Positions 37,351 through 47,882 of a stretch of DNA of 64,000 nucleotides are shown piece after piece. The position numbers and the translations under genes were made by a program. The notes beneath the pieces were generated by a model. It made no database searches. It was given only the letters and a program-made list of their open reading frames with translations, and had not been told where the DNA came from. The stretch is from the NCBI RefSeq assembly GCF_001677435.1, contig NZ_CP016268.1:2283001-2347000 (forward strand). Direction: 5' to 3'. Within the stretch, counting starts at the first letter, position 1. Every line of letters begins with the position of its first letter. This stretch comes from Woeseia oceani (GTDB taxonomy: Bacteria; Pseudomonadota; Gammaproteobacteria; Steroidobacterales; Woeseiaceae).

Positions 37351-38511
37351 ATTCCTACTATCGACAGTAAGTTGCCGGACGTCGGTACCACGATTTTCGC
37401 GGTAATGACACAGCTCGCAAATGAACACAATGCAATCAATCTCGCCCAGGGGTTTCCCACCTTTGAACCAGACTCGCGATTGTTGGCACGAATCAGCTAC
37501 CACCTGCAGAACGGCGCTAATCAGTATGCGCCGATGGCAGGCGTGGACGAGTTGCGCGAGTCTATTGCGGAAAAAGTACAACGCCTGTACGGCCGTAGCG
37601 TGGACAGTGACACAGAAATAACCGTCAGCGACGGTGCCACTGAAGGTCTGTTCAGCACAATACTGGCTGTCGTACGACCGGGCGATGAAGTCATTATTTT
37701 TGACCCCGCATTCGACTCCTACGCACCGGCGGTCATACTGGCGGGTGGCCAGCCGCGACACCTGCCATTGAGAGAGAGTTCGGCCCGGCCGGGCCAGCAC
37801 ATCGACTATGACCAGTTAAGGGACTCGATCAACGAACGTACCCGCCTGATCATAATCAACTTCCCGCACAATCCCAGCGGCTCGATTCTCAATCGCGGCG
37901 ATCTGGATACGCTGGCCGAGATCATTCGGGATACCTCGATCTACCTGTTATCGGACGAGGTCTACGAGCACATCGTTTTTGACGGTGAACAGCACTGCAG
38001 CGTCCTCACCCACGATGAATTGTGGGAACGAAGCTTTGTCGTTACGTCTTTCGGCAAAACGTATCACGCAACAGGCTGGAAGATCGGTTATTGCATTGCG
38101 CCCGCGGCATTGTCCGTTGAGTTTCGTCGGGTTCATCAGTTCGCCTGCTACGCCGTAGTCACGCCGATCCAGCATGCGCTGGCCGACTTCATGCGCGAAG
38201 CACCCAATCACTATGCGGAGCTGTCAAGTTTCTATCAGAAGAAGCGCGATCACTTTTGCAACCTGATCAAAGACTCTCGCTTTAAGCACAAACCCGCCGC
38301 CGGTACGTTCTTCCAGACGCTCGATTATTCCGGAATTTCGAACGAGAGCGAACTGAGTTATGCACAAAGACTGACTCGCGAGATCGGGGTTGCAGCCATT
38401 CCGATTTCCGTATTCTGCAAGGAAGAGCCCGCGAGCCGTGTCTTACGATTCTGTTTTGCAAAAGATGATGCCATGCTCGAGGCAGCCGCCGAACGCCTAT
38501 GTCGACTCTAG
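37351..38511 (+). CDS. ybdL: methionine/aromatic aminotransferase, YbdL family
   Basis: A PLP-dependent class I/II aminotransferase of about 386 residues. AINLAQGFPTFEP at the N-terminus, GANQYAPMAG, DGATEGLF, NFPHNPSGS, DEVYEHIVF and the PLP Lys in SFGKTYHATGWKIGY are intact. It uses methionine and related amino acids. The family N-terminus (x-P-x-I-x-S-K-L-P-x-x-G-T-T-I-F) begins at 37351, where the codon is ATT with GAGG 8 bases upstream; the only standard start nearby, TTG at 37372, would cut into conserved sequence. The frame stays open to 37144. Paired with the omega-amidase downstream. Confidence 0.88.
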   Translation: MPTIDSKLPDVGTTIFAVMTQLANEHNAINLAQGFPTFEPDSRLLARISYHLQNGANQYAPMAGVDELRESIAEKVQRLYGRSVDSDTEITVSDGATEGLFSTILAVVRPGDEVIIFDPAFDSYAPAVILAGGQPRHLPLRESSARPGQHIDYDQLRDSINERTRLIIINFPHNPSGSILNRGDLDTLAEIIRDTSIYLLSDEVYEHIVFDGEQHCSVLTHDELWERSFVVTSFGKTYHATGWKIGYCIAPAALSVEFRRVHQFACYAVVTPIQHALADFMREAPNHYAELSSFYQKKRDHFCNLIKDSRFKHKPAAGTFFQTLDYSGISNESELSYAQRLTREIGVAAIPISVFCKEEPASRVLRFCFAKDDAMLEAAAERLCRL

Positions 38512-39281
38512 ACCTGACAATAATTCAAACGGAGCTGGACTGGCATGATCCGGCAGCCAACCGCGAACGTTTCGCTGCCCGTATCGGTGCGCTTGATACT
38601 GAAAGCGACCTGATCGTCCTGCCGGAGATGTTCACGACCGGATTTTCCATGGATGCGCCGGGACAGGCGGAAACGATGGCTGGACCGTCACTGCAGTGGC
38701 TCGCTGATCAGGCTGCAAACGCAAACGCGGCGATCTGTGGCAGCCTCATCATTGAAGAAGACGGGCAATACTACAATCGTTTCATATTCATGCAGCCTGA
38801 CGGAGCGTTTGCACACTACGACAAACGCCACTTGTTTCGGCTGGCCGGCGAAGGCGAGCATTACCAGGCGGGCTCAGCGCTGCCAACGTTCACGCTTAAA
38901 CAGTGGCGAATTCGACCTATGGTTTGCTACGACCTGCGATTCCCGTTGTGGAGCCGACGACGTCAGGATGACGACTTCGACCTGCTGATTTACGTCGCCA
39001 ACTGGCCAAGACCCCGGCATCACGCATGGGAGACCTTGCTGCGTGCACGCGCCATTGAGAATCAATGTTACGTTGCCGGCGTCAATCGCATCGGCACGGA
39101 TGACAATGGACTGCCCTATGCCGGCGGCAGCACGGTGATTGATTACCTCGGCCAGAACATGGTCGATCTGGGTGAGCAAGACGGGTCAGCGCATGCTGCG
39201 CTGGATAATGCCGGACTCGTGAAGTTTCGGCAGAAGTTTCCGTTCGCTGCCGACGCGGACCGGTTCACGCTTGAGCGATAG
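38499..39281 (+). CDS. yafV: nitrilase-family omega-amidase (YafV/NIT2-like)
   Basis: A 260-residue carbon-nitrogen hydrolase. The Glu-Lys-Cys triad is visible: PEMFTTGFSM (Glu), YDKRHLF (Lys) and VCYDLRFPLW (Cys). It hydrolyses alpha-ketoglutaramate and similar keto-acid amides. It overlaps the aminotransferase gene by 13 bp, so the two are translationally linked. Together they fit a glutamine-dependent transamination that regenerates methionine from its keto acid, with the amidase pulling the reaction forward (known for YbdL/YafV-type pairs; inferred here). Confidence 0.92.
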   Translation: MSTLDLTIIQTELDWHDPAANRERFAARIGALDTESDLIVLPEMFTTGFSMDAPGQAETMAGPSLQWLADQAANANAAICGSLIIEEDGQYYNRFIFMQPDGAFAHYDKRHLFRLAGEGEHYQAGSALPTFTLKQWRIRPMVCYDLRFPLWSRRRQDDDFDLLIYVANWPRPRHHAWETLLRARAIENQCYVAGVNRIGTDDNGLPYAGGSTVIDYLGQNMVDLGEQDGSAHAALDNAGLVKFRQKFPFAADADRFTLER

Positions 39282-39320
39282 AGTCGCTCACTGCGACAGC
39301 TGACACACGCCACTGCAACG

Positions 39321-41129
39321 TCAACTCCGGGCGTGCGCCGGATCGCGCAACACTTCGAGAAAATGCGCGCCGTAGCGATCCAGCTTGGTCTGCCCTACGC
39401 CGCTGATCTCGAGTAAATCGGCCTCGTTCTGTGGCCGGTCAATCAGCATCTGTTGCAGCGTCTTGTCATGAAATATGACGTAAGGCGGTACATCGTGTTC
39501 GCTCGCCAGCTTCTGCCGGCAACTGCGCAGCGCATCCCACATGCCGGCGTGCTGCGGCGCGATCGCTGGTCCCGAGCTTGCCGAGGTGCGCACAGTGGCG
39601 GGTCGTTTCGGGTCCTCACGAAACTGTACCGTGACTTCGCCACGCAGCAAGCCCCGACTTTGTTCCGTCAGTACCAGCGCGCCGAAGCGTTCGGCATCGG
39701 AGCGCAAATAGCCTCGTACGATGAGCTGGCGTATGACCGACCGCCAAACCGTCGCATCAAATTCGCTGCCTATACCGAACACACTTAGCTCCGTATGCCC
39801 GTGCTGGCGAACCTTGTCCGTCGTCTTGCCCGCCAACACGTCTATAACGTGCGCCGCACCAAAGCGCTGGCCGGTCCGATACACAGCCGACAACAATTTC
39901 TGGGCTGCCTCAGTACCTTCCCAGGTACGCACAGGTGTCAGACAGCCATCGCAGTTCCCGCAATCGTTTTCGGGCTGGTCGCCAAAATACTCCAGTAAAG
40001 GCCTACGTCGGCAGCCGGTAACTTCACACCAGCCCAACAATGCGTCGAGTTTCTGCCGTTCGTGACGTTTGAACTCTTCGTTAGCGTCCGAATCATCCAG
40101 CATCTGCCGCAAGCGCACCACGTCCTGCAAGCCGTACACCATCCACGCATCTGCGGGTTCGCCATCACGTCCAGCGCGGCCGGTTTCCTGATAGTACGAT
40201 TCCATGCTTTTCGGCAGATCCAGATGGGCCACGAAACGCACGTCCGGTTTGTCGATACCCATGCCGAACGCGATTGTCGCCACAATGATGACCGCGTCCT
40301 CGTTCAAAAACCGGCGTTGATGCTCACTACGCACGTGACTGGCCAGCCCTGCGTGATAAGGCAACGCGTTGTAACCTTGCGCAAACAACCAGTCTGCAGT
40401 GCTTTCGGTTTTCTTGCGGGACAGGCAATAGACGATGCCGGCTTCCTTGCGGTGGCCCTGCAAAAACTTCAGGAGCTGCCGTTTTGCATCGGTTTTCGGT
40501 TGTACGAGGTAAGAAATGTTGGGCCGGTCAAAGGGACTGACGAATATACCCGGATCGTCGAGCGCCAGTCGTTCCACAATCTCATTGCGGGTGAGTCGTG
40601 TTGCTGTGGCTGTCAGTGCCATGCGTGGCACACCCGGAAACAGCGTCTTCAGTTCACCGAGTTGCAGGTACTCCTGCCGGAAATCATGTCCCCATTGCGA
40701 CACGCAATGGGCTTCGTCAATCGCGATCACCGATAACGGTACTTCACGCAGCAAGGCCCGGGTGCTGCCGTTGGCCAGCCGCTCCGGGGCAACGTAAAGT
40801 AACTGCAGTTTGCCGTCGCGCAACTGCCGGACAACGTCACGTTGTTCTTCATCGGTCTGGCTGGAGTTTAAAAAACCCGCCTCGACGCCGGCTTCGTGCA
40901 GCGCGGCGACCTGATCCTGCATCAACGCAATCAATGGCGAAACAACGAGGCCAGCCCCTGCACGCAGCAAGGCAGGAATCTGGTAACAAAGCGATTTACC
41001 GCCGCCGGTGGGCATAATGACCAACGCGTCCCGGCCTGCGATAACTGACTCAATTACCGCTTCCTGCGCGCCACGAAAGGCGTCATAGCCGAAGACCCGA
41101 CGCAACGTTTCCTGTGCTGTACTGCTCAT
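39321..41129 (-). CDS. recQ: ATP-dependent DNA helicase RecQ
   Basis: A 3'-5' helicase of 602 residues. Walker [11 protein letters not shown] and DEAH box [17 protein letters not shown] are intact, with helicase motifs V/VI ([12 protein letters not shown]), a four-Cys zinc-binding region ([18 protein letters not shown] then CGNCDGC), winged helix and C-terminal HRDC domain ([17 protein letters not shown]). Its start overlaps the ABC-F gene's stop by 4 bp. Confidence 0.96.
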   Translation of the reverse strand: MSSTAQETLRRVFGYDAFRGAQEAVIESVIAGRDALVIMPTGGGKSLCYQIPALLRAGAGLVVSPLIALMQDQVAALHEAGVEAGFLNSSQTDEEQRDVVRQLRDGKLQLLYVAPERLANGSTRALLREVPLSVIAIDEAHCVSQWGHDFRQEYLQLGELKTLFPGVPRMALTATATRLTRNEIVERLALDDPGIFVSPFDRPNISYLVQPKTDAKRQLLKFLQGHRKEAGIVYCLSRKKTESTADWLFAQGYNALPYHAGLASHVRSEHQRRFLNEDAVIIVATIAFGMGIDKPDVRFVAHLDLPKSMESYYQETGRAGRDGEPADAWMVYGLQDVVRLRQMLDDSDANEEFKRHERQKLDALLGWCEVTGCRRRPLLEYFGDQPENDCGNCDGCLTPVRTWEGTEAAQKLLSAVYRTGQRFGAAHVIDVLAGKTTDKVRQHGHTELSVFGIGSEFDATVWRSVIRQLIVRGYLRSDAERFGALVLTEQSRGLLRGEVTVQFREDPKRPATVRTSASSGPAIAPQHAGMWDALRSCRQKLASEHDVPPYVIFHDKTLQQMLIDRPQNEADLLEISGVGQTKLDRYGAHFLEVLRDPAHARS

Positions 41130-43024
41130 TGGTTCTGCAATTGCTCCAACTCATCGCAAACCCGCAGCCAATTAAGCTCCGTGTCCTCCAGCGCCTGAGA
41201 GTTCGTGGCCTGCTCATGCAGCAAGCTGTCGAGGGTTGCCTTGTTCTGCCGCTCGTAGAGCGCAGAATCCGATAGCGCCTTTTCAATACGTTCCTTTTGC
41301 ACCTGCAAATCCTCAAGCTGCCGCTCGTACTTCTGCATACGGTTTCTAAGTGGAGACAGCAACTGTCGTTTCTCGGCATCCCGTTGCTTTTGCGCCTTGC
41401 GTTCGGCAGCCGATTGCTGAGCACTGTTGTTGCTCGCCTTGCTGTTACCGTCACGCTGCTGCTGTGCCAGCCATTCCGGGTAATCGTCGAGACTACCGTC
41501 GAAGTCTTCAACGCGACCACTGTGCACAAGTAACAGTGTATCGGTTGCAACCCGCAATAAATGCCGGTCATGCGAAACAATCACCATTGCACCATCGAAA
41601 TCCTGCAACGCGGTGGCGAGTGCCTGGCGCATCTCAAGGTCCAGGTGGTTGGTAGGTTCGTCGAGCAACAACAAGTTTGGACGTTGATACGCTAACAACG
41701 CCAACGCGAGCCGCGATTTCTCGCCACCGGAAAATGGCGCTGTATTCATGAAAACGGTATCGCCGGTAAAGCCGAAGCCACCGAGCCAGTTTCGCAACTC
41801 CGACTCGCGCGCTTTCGGGTTCAAGAGCTGCAGGTGCTCCAACGGTGAACTGTCCGGTCGCAGCTGTTCGATCTGGTGTTGCGCGAAATAGCCAATCTTG
41901 AGATCACGCGCCGCAACGACCTCGCCGCCCTGCGCCTTTATCATTCCTGCCATGAGTTTGATCAGGGTCGATTTGCCAGCACCGTTCTTGCCGAGCAAAC
42001 CCACCCGATCTCCGGGTCGCAGCGTCAACCGCACGCCTTGCAAAACCCTGGTTGCGCCATAGCCCGCCGCAACCTGCTCCAGGGTCAGCAGTGGTTTCGG
42101 GTTTTTCTCGGGGGGCAGGAGTTTGAAATGAAAAGGTGAATCGACGTGCGCAGCAGCGATCATGTCCATGCGCTCCAGAGCCTTCAGGCGGCTCTGCGCC
42201 TGTCGCGCCTTCGATGCTTTCGCCCGAAACCGGTCCACAAAGGAACGCATGTGTGCTATTTCGCGTTGTTGTTTCTCGTATTGCGATTGCTGCAATGCCA
42301 GTCGTTCGGCCCGCACGCGCTCAAACGCTGTGTAATTGCCTTTGTACAGGAGCGCGTTGCCGTGCTCGATATGCACGACATGTTCGACGACGCTGTCCAG
42401 AAAATCCCGGTCATGCGAGATGAGTAGCAACGTGCCCTGGTATTCGCGCAACCAGCCCTCGAGCCAGATAACGGCATCCAGATCCAGATGGTTGGTGGGT
42501 TCATCAAGCAATAACAGCGACGAACGGCACATCAATGCGCGTGCCAGATTCAAACGTACCCGCCAGCCGCCGGAGAACTCATTCACCGCGCGCAGTTCCT
42601 CGCCCACACCGAAGCCGAGGCCGTGCAGCAAGCGGCCCGCACGGGCACGCGCTGAATAACCATCGATATTTTCCAGGCGGCCGTGCAACAAGGCGAGCTT
42701 TTCGCCATCCTTCTCGCCGTCTGTCGCGGCGATGAGGCGCTCAACTTCGCGCAGCTCGGCATCACCATCCAGTACGTATTCAATCGCAGGACGGACATCG
42801 TGGGGCGTTTGCTGCGCGACGTGTGCGATCACCCAGTCCGACGGGACCGACACACTGCCGCTGTCTGGGCCGAATTCACCCAGAATCAACGAGAACAGAC
42901 TCGACTTGCCGCTGCCGTTAGCGCCGGTCAGACCGACTTTGTGGCCCGGGTGAATTTGTAGCGAGGTGTCCTCGAGCAAGAGGCGCACACCGCGCCGTAA
43001 TGCGAGATGGGTGAACTGCAGCAT
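41126..43024 (-). CDS. yheS: ABC-F ATPase (YheS-like)
   Basis: A ribosome-associated ABC-F protein of 632 residues, with two ATP-binding cassettes ([13 protein letters not shown] and [12 protein letters not shown]; Walker [17 protein letters not shown] and [15 protein letters not shown]), a linker and a charged coiled-coil C-terminus. It matches the YheS branch by length and linker. ATG at 43024 gives the normal N-terminus [12 protein letters not shown]; the frame continues 14 codons upstream. The first 114 bp of this gene are duplicated at 47769-47882. Confidence 0.93.
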   Translation of the reverse strand: MLQFTHLALRRGVRLLLEDTSLQIHPGHKVGLTGANGSGKSSLFSLILGEFGPDSGSVSVPSDWVIAHVAQQTPHDVRPAIEYVLDGDAELREVERLIAATDGEKDGEKLALLHGRLENIDGYSARARAGRLLHGLGFGVGEELRAVNEFSGGWRVRLNLARALMCRSSLLLLDEPTNHLDLDAVIWLEGWLREYQGTLLLISHDRDFLDSVVEHVVHIEHGNALLYKGNYTAFERVRAERLALQQSQYEKQQREIAHMRSFVDRFRAKASKARQAQSRLKALERMDMIAAAHVDSPFHFKLLPPEKNPKPLLTLEQVAAGYGATRVLQGVRLTLRPGDRVGLLGKNGAGKSTLIKLMAGMIKAQGGEVVAARDLKIGYFAQHQIEQLRPDSSPLEHLQLLNPKARESELRNWLGGFGFTGDTVFMNTAPFSGGEKSRLALALLAYQRPNLLLLDEPTNHLDLEMRQALATALQDFDGAMVIVSHDRHLLRVATDTLLLVHSGRVEDFDGSLDDYPEWLAQQQRDGNSKASNNSAQQSAAERKAQKQRDAEKRQLLSPLRNRMQKYERQLEDLQVQKERIEKALSDSALYERQNKATLDSLLHEQATNSQALEDTELNWLRVCDELEQLQNQ

Positions 43025-43500
43025 GGCGGCGATTGTAGCGGTTCTGCGCGCCAGCGCTAGCCGCAATCGGCGTCAGAGCGATCCGCTGGTAAACGTATCG
43101 CAGGCGTCCGGATTGCCGGTATCGAATCCGGTTTTGAACCAGCGTTTGCGTTGCGCAGAACTGCCGTGCGTGAAACTGTCCGGCGCGACAGTGCCACGCG
43201 ATTGACGTTGCAGTCGGTCATCGCCTATCGACGTCGCCGCATTCAGCGCTTCATCCAGGTCACCTTCTTCCAGGATGCCGAACATCTGCTCCGCCCTATT
43301 GGCCCACACGCCCGAAAAACAATCCGCTTGCAACTCCAGTCGAACGGACAGTTGATTGACTTCGGCCTGATTGCGTCCCTGTTGTTGCAGCTCGCGGACC
43401 CTGCCGGATACGCCCAGCAGGTTCCGCACGTGATAGACAACCTCGTGAGCCACTACATAGGCCTGGGCAAAATCACCGGGGGCACCATAGCGGTGTTGCA
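42911..43500. repeat. 590-bp direct repeat, left copy
   Basis: It matches 47769-48358 end to end without gaps. It covers the 5' end of the ABC-F gene, the intergenic bases and the 3' half of a zinc metallopeptidase gene. By eye about 4 mismatches fall in the first 167 bp and roughly one base in seven differs in the metallopeptidase part. Together the two copies flank the TonB receptor segment. Confidence 0.9.
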
Positions 43501-43501
43501 A
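43073..43501 (-). pseudogene. 3' fragment of a YpfJ-like zinc metallopeptidase
   Basis: 142 codons matching the C-terminal half of the intact gene at 47931-48788, without its signal anchor and N-terminal half. The zinc motif HEVAHH of the intact copy reads HEVVYH, so the second His ligand is lost. Both copies share the same Cys/His-rich tail. The fragment starts almost exactly at the end of the 590-bp repeat. It probably encodes no working enzyme. Confidence 0.85.
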
Positions 43502-43510
43502 TCAGCTGAC

Positions 43511-46500
43511 TTAGAGAGTCATTCTGACGTCAACATAGTAGTAGCGCCCATAGTCACGATGCGCGTCTGCAAAATAGCCAAAGTACCGGTCAGCCAGCGG
43601 AGCACGCTCATTGGTCAGGTTATTGATACCAAAGCGGAAACGCGTATTTGTGCCAAACAGGTCAGTGCGATAGTCGAAACTCGTGTTGTAGGTGGTCATG
43701 GACGGTATCACCCATTCTTGACCGTCCTGCGTACCCAGGGAACTCTGGTAAAAATCACTCAGGTAGTAAGCCGAGACTCTTGCGGCCATGGCGTCCTTGC
43801 TCCAGGACAGGCGAGCATTGAACTTGGTCTCTTGGTTCCCATCCTGGCGCAGCAAGTCACCAAAGCCAGTTGGAGTGGTGAAAGTCTCCGGAAATACACC
43901 CGCTGCCGAAGCATCGATCAATTCTTGAGTCGCAGGGCCGGCTGACTGTTCGTACTTGTCATAGAAGGTACCTCTAAGACTCAAGTCCCAGGACCCGAAG
44001 GCACTATCCATGCCATAGAACAGACCGATGTCATGACCTTCGACGGTTCGGTTGTCCAGGTTTGCATAGATATCATTGATGGTTGCCATCTCACCGGCCG
44101 GGCAAATTCCAGCCGCTGTGTAGAATGGGATGTCTTCGGCATCAACATCCAGGTAGCCGACCGCCGTGTTGCCTCCAAACGTATCGCAGCTGTTCAGGCC
44201 ATTCTCGATACGGAGTAAGGCATCAAGGAGCGAGTGGTTGGTTTCGCCAAACAAACCGATAGTGTCCTTCTTTTTGATGCTCCAGAAGTCCACCGTCAGT
44301 GTCAGGTTGTTAGTGGGCTGCCACACAAAGCCGGCAGACGTGTTGGTAGACTTCTCGGGGATCAGGTTTTCGGCGCCCTGTGCCTGGCGTTGAGTTCCCG
44401 TAAAGCAATTGAGTTCTTCTTGAGCCGCATCGAAATCGGGCTGCCCTTCATGCGCTGCTTCCCACGTATCGACGGCATATTGGCAGACATAATTGGTACG
44501 GCTGTTAATGCGCACAACCAGGCCCTCGTTGACCGTGATCAGGTTCGGTGCACGGAATGCCTCAGACCAGGAACCGCGGAACAGCAGCTGGTCGATAGGT
44601 CGCCAGCCGAAGGACAGTTTACCAACCGTGGTGTCACCAACATCCGACAGGTCCTCGTAACGCACGGCGGCCTGCAAATCTAAACTTTCGAATACGGGTA
44701 CCGCCATCTCCATGAACAGGGACGTGACACCCCGTTTGCCACTGCTGTCCGACGACGGGCTCGATTGGGCCACGTCGGAGACGTACGGGAACGTGTCGCC
44801 ATCAACATCGGTAAACTGAATAGTGCCATCCAGTCTGTCGTCACGGTCATCCACGAATGATTCTTCGCGGTACTCGGCGCCAAGCAGAATACCGACCGGA
44901 CCGGCCGGTAAGTCAAACAACTCGGCATTAGTCATTTTGAAATCGACCATCTTCAGGTCGGTCTTGTTTTTCCGGTATACGGTCACCAGCGCTCGTTCGA
45001 TATTCGACGGTAAAACGTTGCCGTGGAAAGGGTTATAGGCAGCCGGGGTTGTATCCTCCAGAGCCTCTTGCAACAAGGTGTAGGAAACGCGGTTATGGTT
45101 GTTGTCATTACGTTCGGCTCTTGACCATACCAGCGCCGTATCCCAGTCCCAGTCCTGCCAGGCCCCACGAAAACCCTGCAGGAAGCGCCAGGTCGTGTTG
45201 TCATTGTCTACAATCCTCGGGACCTCGACAAAGCGGTAATAATCCTCGATCAGGGGTACACCTTCACACGGCACATCAGGGTCATCATCCGGCACAACTC
45301 GGTTGTCCGAACCGCAGGGGCCGAATGGGTTGTAGTAGTTGTCTGCGGGAATGACGAACTCGACACCCGTGCTGGTTGAAGCAGGGGAACGGGTCGAATG
45401 AGTCTTCGCGCTGTACCAGGACAACTCAGTATAAGCCTCAGTGCCACTGTCAAATTCATGATTAAAGGTCGCGAATACGTTGTAACGGTCCAGTTCTGAA
45501 GCCAGGTCACGATCTTCATTCAGGTTATAGCGAACGTTACCTACGCGGCCATCGTCGTGCGTGTACACGCCATCAGGCAGACCACAAACCGCCTCGTTGA
45601 TTTGCCACGCATCCGCATGCTGGCAATACGAGTCACTCATCGGCACGACCTCGAACTCACCGCCCGAATCGGTGAATCCTGCAGGGTCGGCATTGCCGCC
45701 GGTGCGGCTGTCTTCGGCGTCAAACTGCCCGAACCCTGAATTTATTGAATCGTTCCGGAAAGACGTCAAGGAAGCCCACGGGTTATCCTCGTCGAGGAGC
45801 CAGCGTTGGTCTGCATTCGCCCAACGCGGATCGTCCTGAGCCCTGACACGGTCGCGGTGGTAGTAATCGGCAAACACGGAAATGTTGCTGCGTCCCTGGT
45901 TAAAATCATGCCCCCATTTGATATTGACGCGCTGGTCGTCACGGGGAATATTTTCATACGAATCGAGCCGCGCCCCGATCGTGAGGCCGTCGTAGTCAGT
46001 TTGCAGCACCGTGTTTACAACACCGGCTACGGCATCGGCGCCATAGATGGCCGACGCGCCATCACGCAAGACCTCTACTCGCTCTATACCCATAGTCGGA
46101 ATCGCGTTGGAGTTAACCGTGTTGACCGGCACGAAACTGCCACCCACCAGCTCGGTCTGATAGCCGGCGGCCTGAACCATACGGCGGCCATTCAGTAGAA
46201 CCAACGTATTGCCGGTGCCCATATTGCGCAGGTTGAACGCGCCGATGTCGCCGCGTACCGAGTTAATGCCGCCGGCCTCAGATTCCGCCTCGGTCTGGAA
46301 GTTCTGGCCCTGTTCCGGGATATAGTCCAGCAATTCGTCACCGGAACTGATTCCCATGGCCTCGACATCCTGTTGGCCGAAGACGGATACTGCGAGCGCG
46401 TCGGAAATTGCAGCACCCTTGATCTGCGTACCAGTTACAGTGACCTCGTCCAACACTTCATCTTCGGCGTCGTCTTGTTCGGACTGTGTCTGCGCGAGTG

Positions 46501-46591
46501 CTCTGGGCACACTCACAGTAAGAATCATGAGCATGAGGATTCCCATGCCGGCGCCATGACCAATGCATTTGAAGTTTTCGGACGTAGTCAT
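43511..46591 (-). CDS. TonB-dependent receptor, large (1026 aa)
   Basis: A 1026-residue outer-membrane receptor of the family with an extended plug, common in marine gammaproteobacteria and sphingomonads. A signal peptide (ILMLMILTVSVPRALAQ) is followed by a TonB box (DEVLDEVTVTGTQIKG), a plug with VLLNGRRMVQAAGYQT and IERVEVLRDGASAIYGADAV, and a long barrel ending YYYVDVRMTL. GGGGGAAA precedes the ATG. It fills most of the insert between the two 590-bp repeats and ends 10 bp before the left repeat. Substrate unknown; this type often takes up peptides or glycans. Confidence 0.92.
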   Translation of the reverse strand: MTTSENFKCIGHGAGMGILMLMILTVSVPRALAQTQSEQDDAEDEVLDEVTVTGTQIKGAAISDALAVSVFGQQDVEAMGISSGDELLDYIPEQGQNFQTEAESEAGGINSVRGDIGAFNLRNMGTGNTLVLLNGRRMVQAAGYQTELVGGSFVPVNTVNSNAIPTMGIERVEVLRDGASAIYGADAVAGVVNTVLQTDYDGLTIGARLDSYENIPRDDQRVNIKWGHDFNQGRSNISVFADYYHRDRVRAQDDPRWANADQRWLLDEDNPWASLTSFRNDSINSGFGQFDAEDSRTGGNADPAGFTDSGGEFEVVPMSDSYCQHADAWQINEAVCGLPDGVYTHDDGRVGNVRYNLNEDRDLASELDRYNVFATFNHEFDSGTEAYTELSWYSAKTHSTRSPASTSTGVEFVIPADNYYNPFGPCGSDNRVVPDDDPDVPCEGVPLIEDYYRFVEVPRIVDNDNTTWRFLQGFRGAWQDWDWDTALVWSRAERNDNNHNRVSYTLLQEALEDTTPAAYNPFHGNVLPSNIERALVTVYRKNKTDLKMVDFKMTNAELFDLPAGPVGILLGAEYREESFVDDRDDRLDGTIQFTDVDGDTFPYVSDVAQSSPSSDSSGKRGVTSLFMEMAVPVFESLDLQAAVRYEDLSDVGDTTVGKLSFGWRPIDQLLFRGSWSEAFRAPNLITVNEGLVVRINSRTNYVCQYAVDTWEAAHEGQPDFDAAQEELNCFTGTQRQAQGAENLIPEKSTNTSAGFVWQPTNNLTLTVDFWSIKKKDTIGLFGETNHSLLDALLRIENGLNSCDTFGGNTAVGYLDVDAEDIPFYTAAGICPAGEMATINDIYANLDNRTVEGHDIGLFYGMDSAFGSWDLSLRGTFYDKYEQSAGPATQELIDASAAGVFPETFTTPTGFGDLLRQDGNQETKFNARLSWSKDAMAARVSAYYLSDFYQSSLGTQDGQEWVIPSMTTYNTSFDYRTDLFGTNTRFRFGINNLTNERAPLADRYFGYFADAHRDYGRYYYVDVRMTL

Positions 46592-47768
46592 CTAATTTCC
46601 CCCGGTGTTAGCCAAAGCGTGTGTTGCTCGCTTTTTTATTGGCTTGCGAAAATATCTCCCGATTCATGATGGACGCCAGTAATCCAGTCGCATCGCGTAT
46701 ATACCCACAGCCACCAATCATTCTTGCAATGAAACTAGCAGCTCGTCAGAAATTCAGCCAATAGCGTTTCTTGGAAAACGTATAGCCTCTCGTTATAGCG
46801 CAGAACAAAATATCAACGAGAAAATGTCAGTGGCTGCCGGTGATTTATTGCTCGCTGGGAAGAGTCAACCTGCTGATACGCAGTAATTTTTCTGCGGAAG
46901 CACTGCAGAACTTTTGGATGCTGACGACCATCATTCAGTGGAGTAGCGTATGCGATTCGATAGAGCCGGATTTATAAAATCTGGTCGACGTACAATCTTC
47001 GCTGCATACTTCTCTTGCAACAGGAGTTGCAGTTTCTAAGCAAGAGTCGTGGCATCTTCAATATTATCTGACTTCAAAAACGCAGCCGCGCGGAACGGTT
47101 CCCATAAGGACTCTGACGATGTTTCAATGTCGATAGCTCCTTAGTGGGAATGACAAATTTTTCGGAGCCGTACTGCTGCTTGGTTGCGGAGTTCGGGCGT
47201 GCGTATTCGACTTCTGAATGGGTTGCCCGCGATACCAACTTGCGAACTGTCGATTACCCGAAATTGAAGGGTAGTTGCGTGCAAAGAATATCCATCAGTT
47301 TGCCAAAGTGAAATGCTGATTGAATAGGAATCATAGTATGTCGCCTGGCGCCGGCATGCATTGCATCAGGATTTTTTCTGTCCCGGGTATGCGATCAAAT
47401 GACAACCTGATCCTGAACGCCCGAATTTACCCGAGAGCAAGTTGCGGAGTTTTCAGCAAGTCCTGGGGTTGGCAAGAAAGTCCGCAAGACTAAACGTAAG
47501 CTGTCCGGCGTTAGCGAAGCTCGTACCTTGAGAAACTCGGGACTCGCGTTTTATTGCGATAACACTCATTCCCAGTTCAGCGAAGCAGTATCTAATTGTT
47601 ATCCCGATCACACCGACATCGATAACAGTTACTTGGAGAACGGCAACAGGATGTCGATATCAGGTCTCTGCATTTTGCTAATGTGCATCCGAGCGGTGAA
47701 TACACATAACGCACGCGATGGGCAATCGCCAACCAACGGCTGACCGGGCTGATCAAGCCGATATAGCT
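46592..47768. other. 1.18-kb non-coding part of the inserted segment
   Basis: No open frame here is convincing; the base composition is noticeably more AT-rich than the surrounding genome. It must hold the promoter of the TonB receptor near 46600-46700. I looked for transposase or integrase remnants and saw none. A frame open on the plus strand at 47528-47743 encodes a peptide with no recognisable features. Confidence 0.5.
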
Positions 47769-47882
47769 GCTGCCGTTAGCGCCGGTCAGACCGACTTTGT
47801 GGCCCGGATGAATTTGTAGCGAGGTATCTTCGAGCAAGAGGCGCACACCGCGCCGTAATGCGAGATGGCTGAACTGCAGCAT
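47769..47882 (-). pseudogene. 5' fragment of the ABC-F gene (yheS)
   Basis: 38 codons identical or nearly so to the start of the intact ABC-F gene at 43024, up to the first Walker A (GLTGANGS), where homology ends at 47769. The frame stays open to 47592, so a chimeric peptide of about 97 residues could be made from the old start. It is probably not functional. Confidence 0.85.

Noticed and set aside
46592-47768. Transposase or integrase remnant in the inserted segment
   Set aside because: No recognisable DDE or tyrosine-recombinase motif and no terminal inverted repeats; the flanking 590-bp repeats explain the insertion better.
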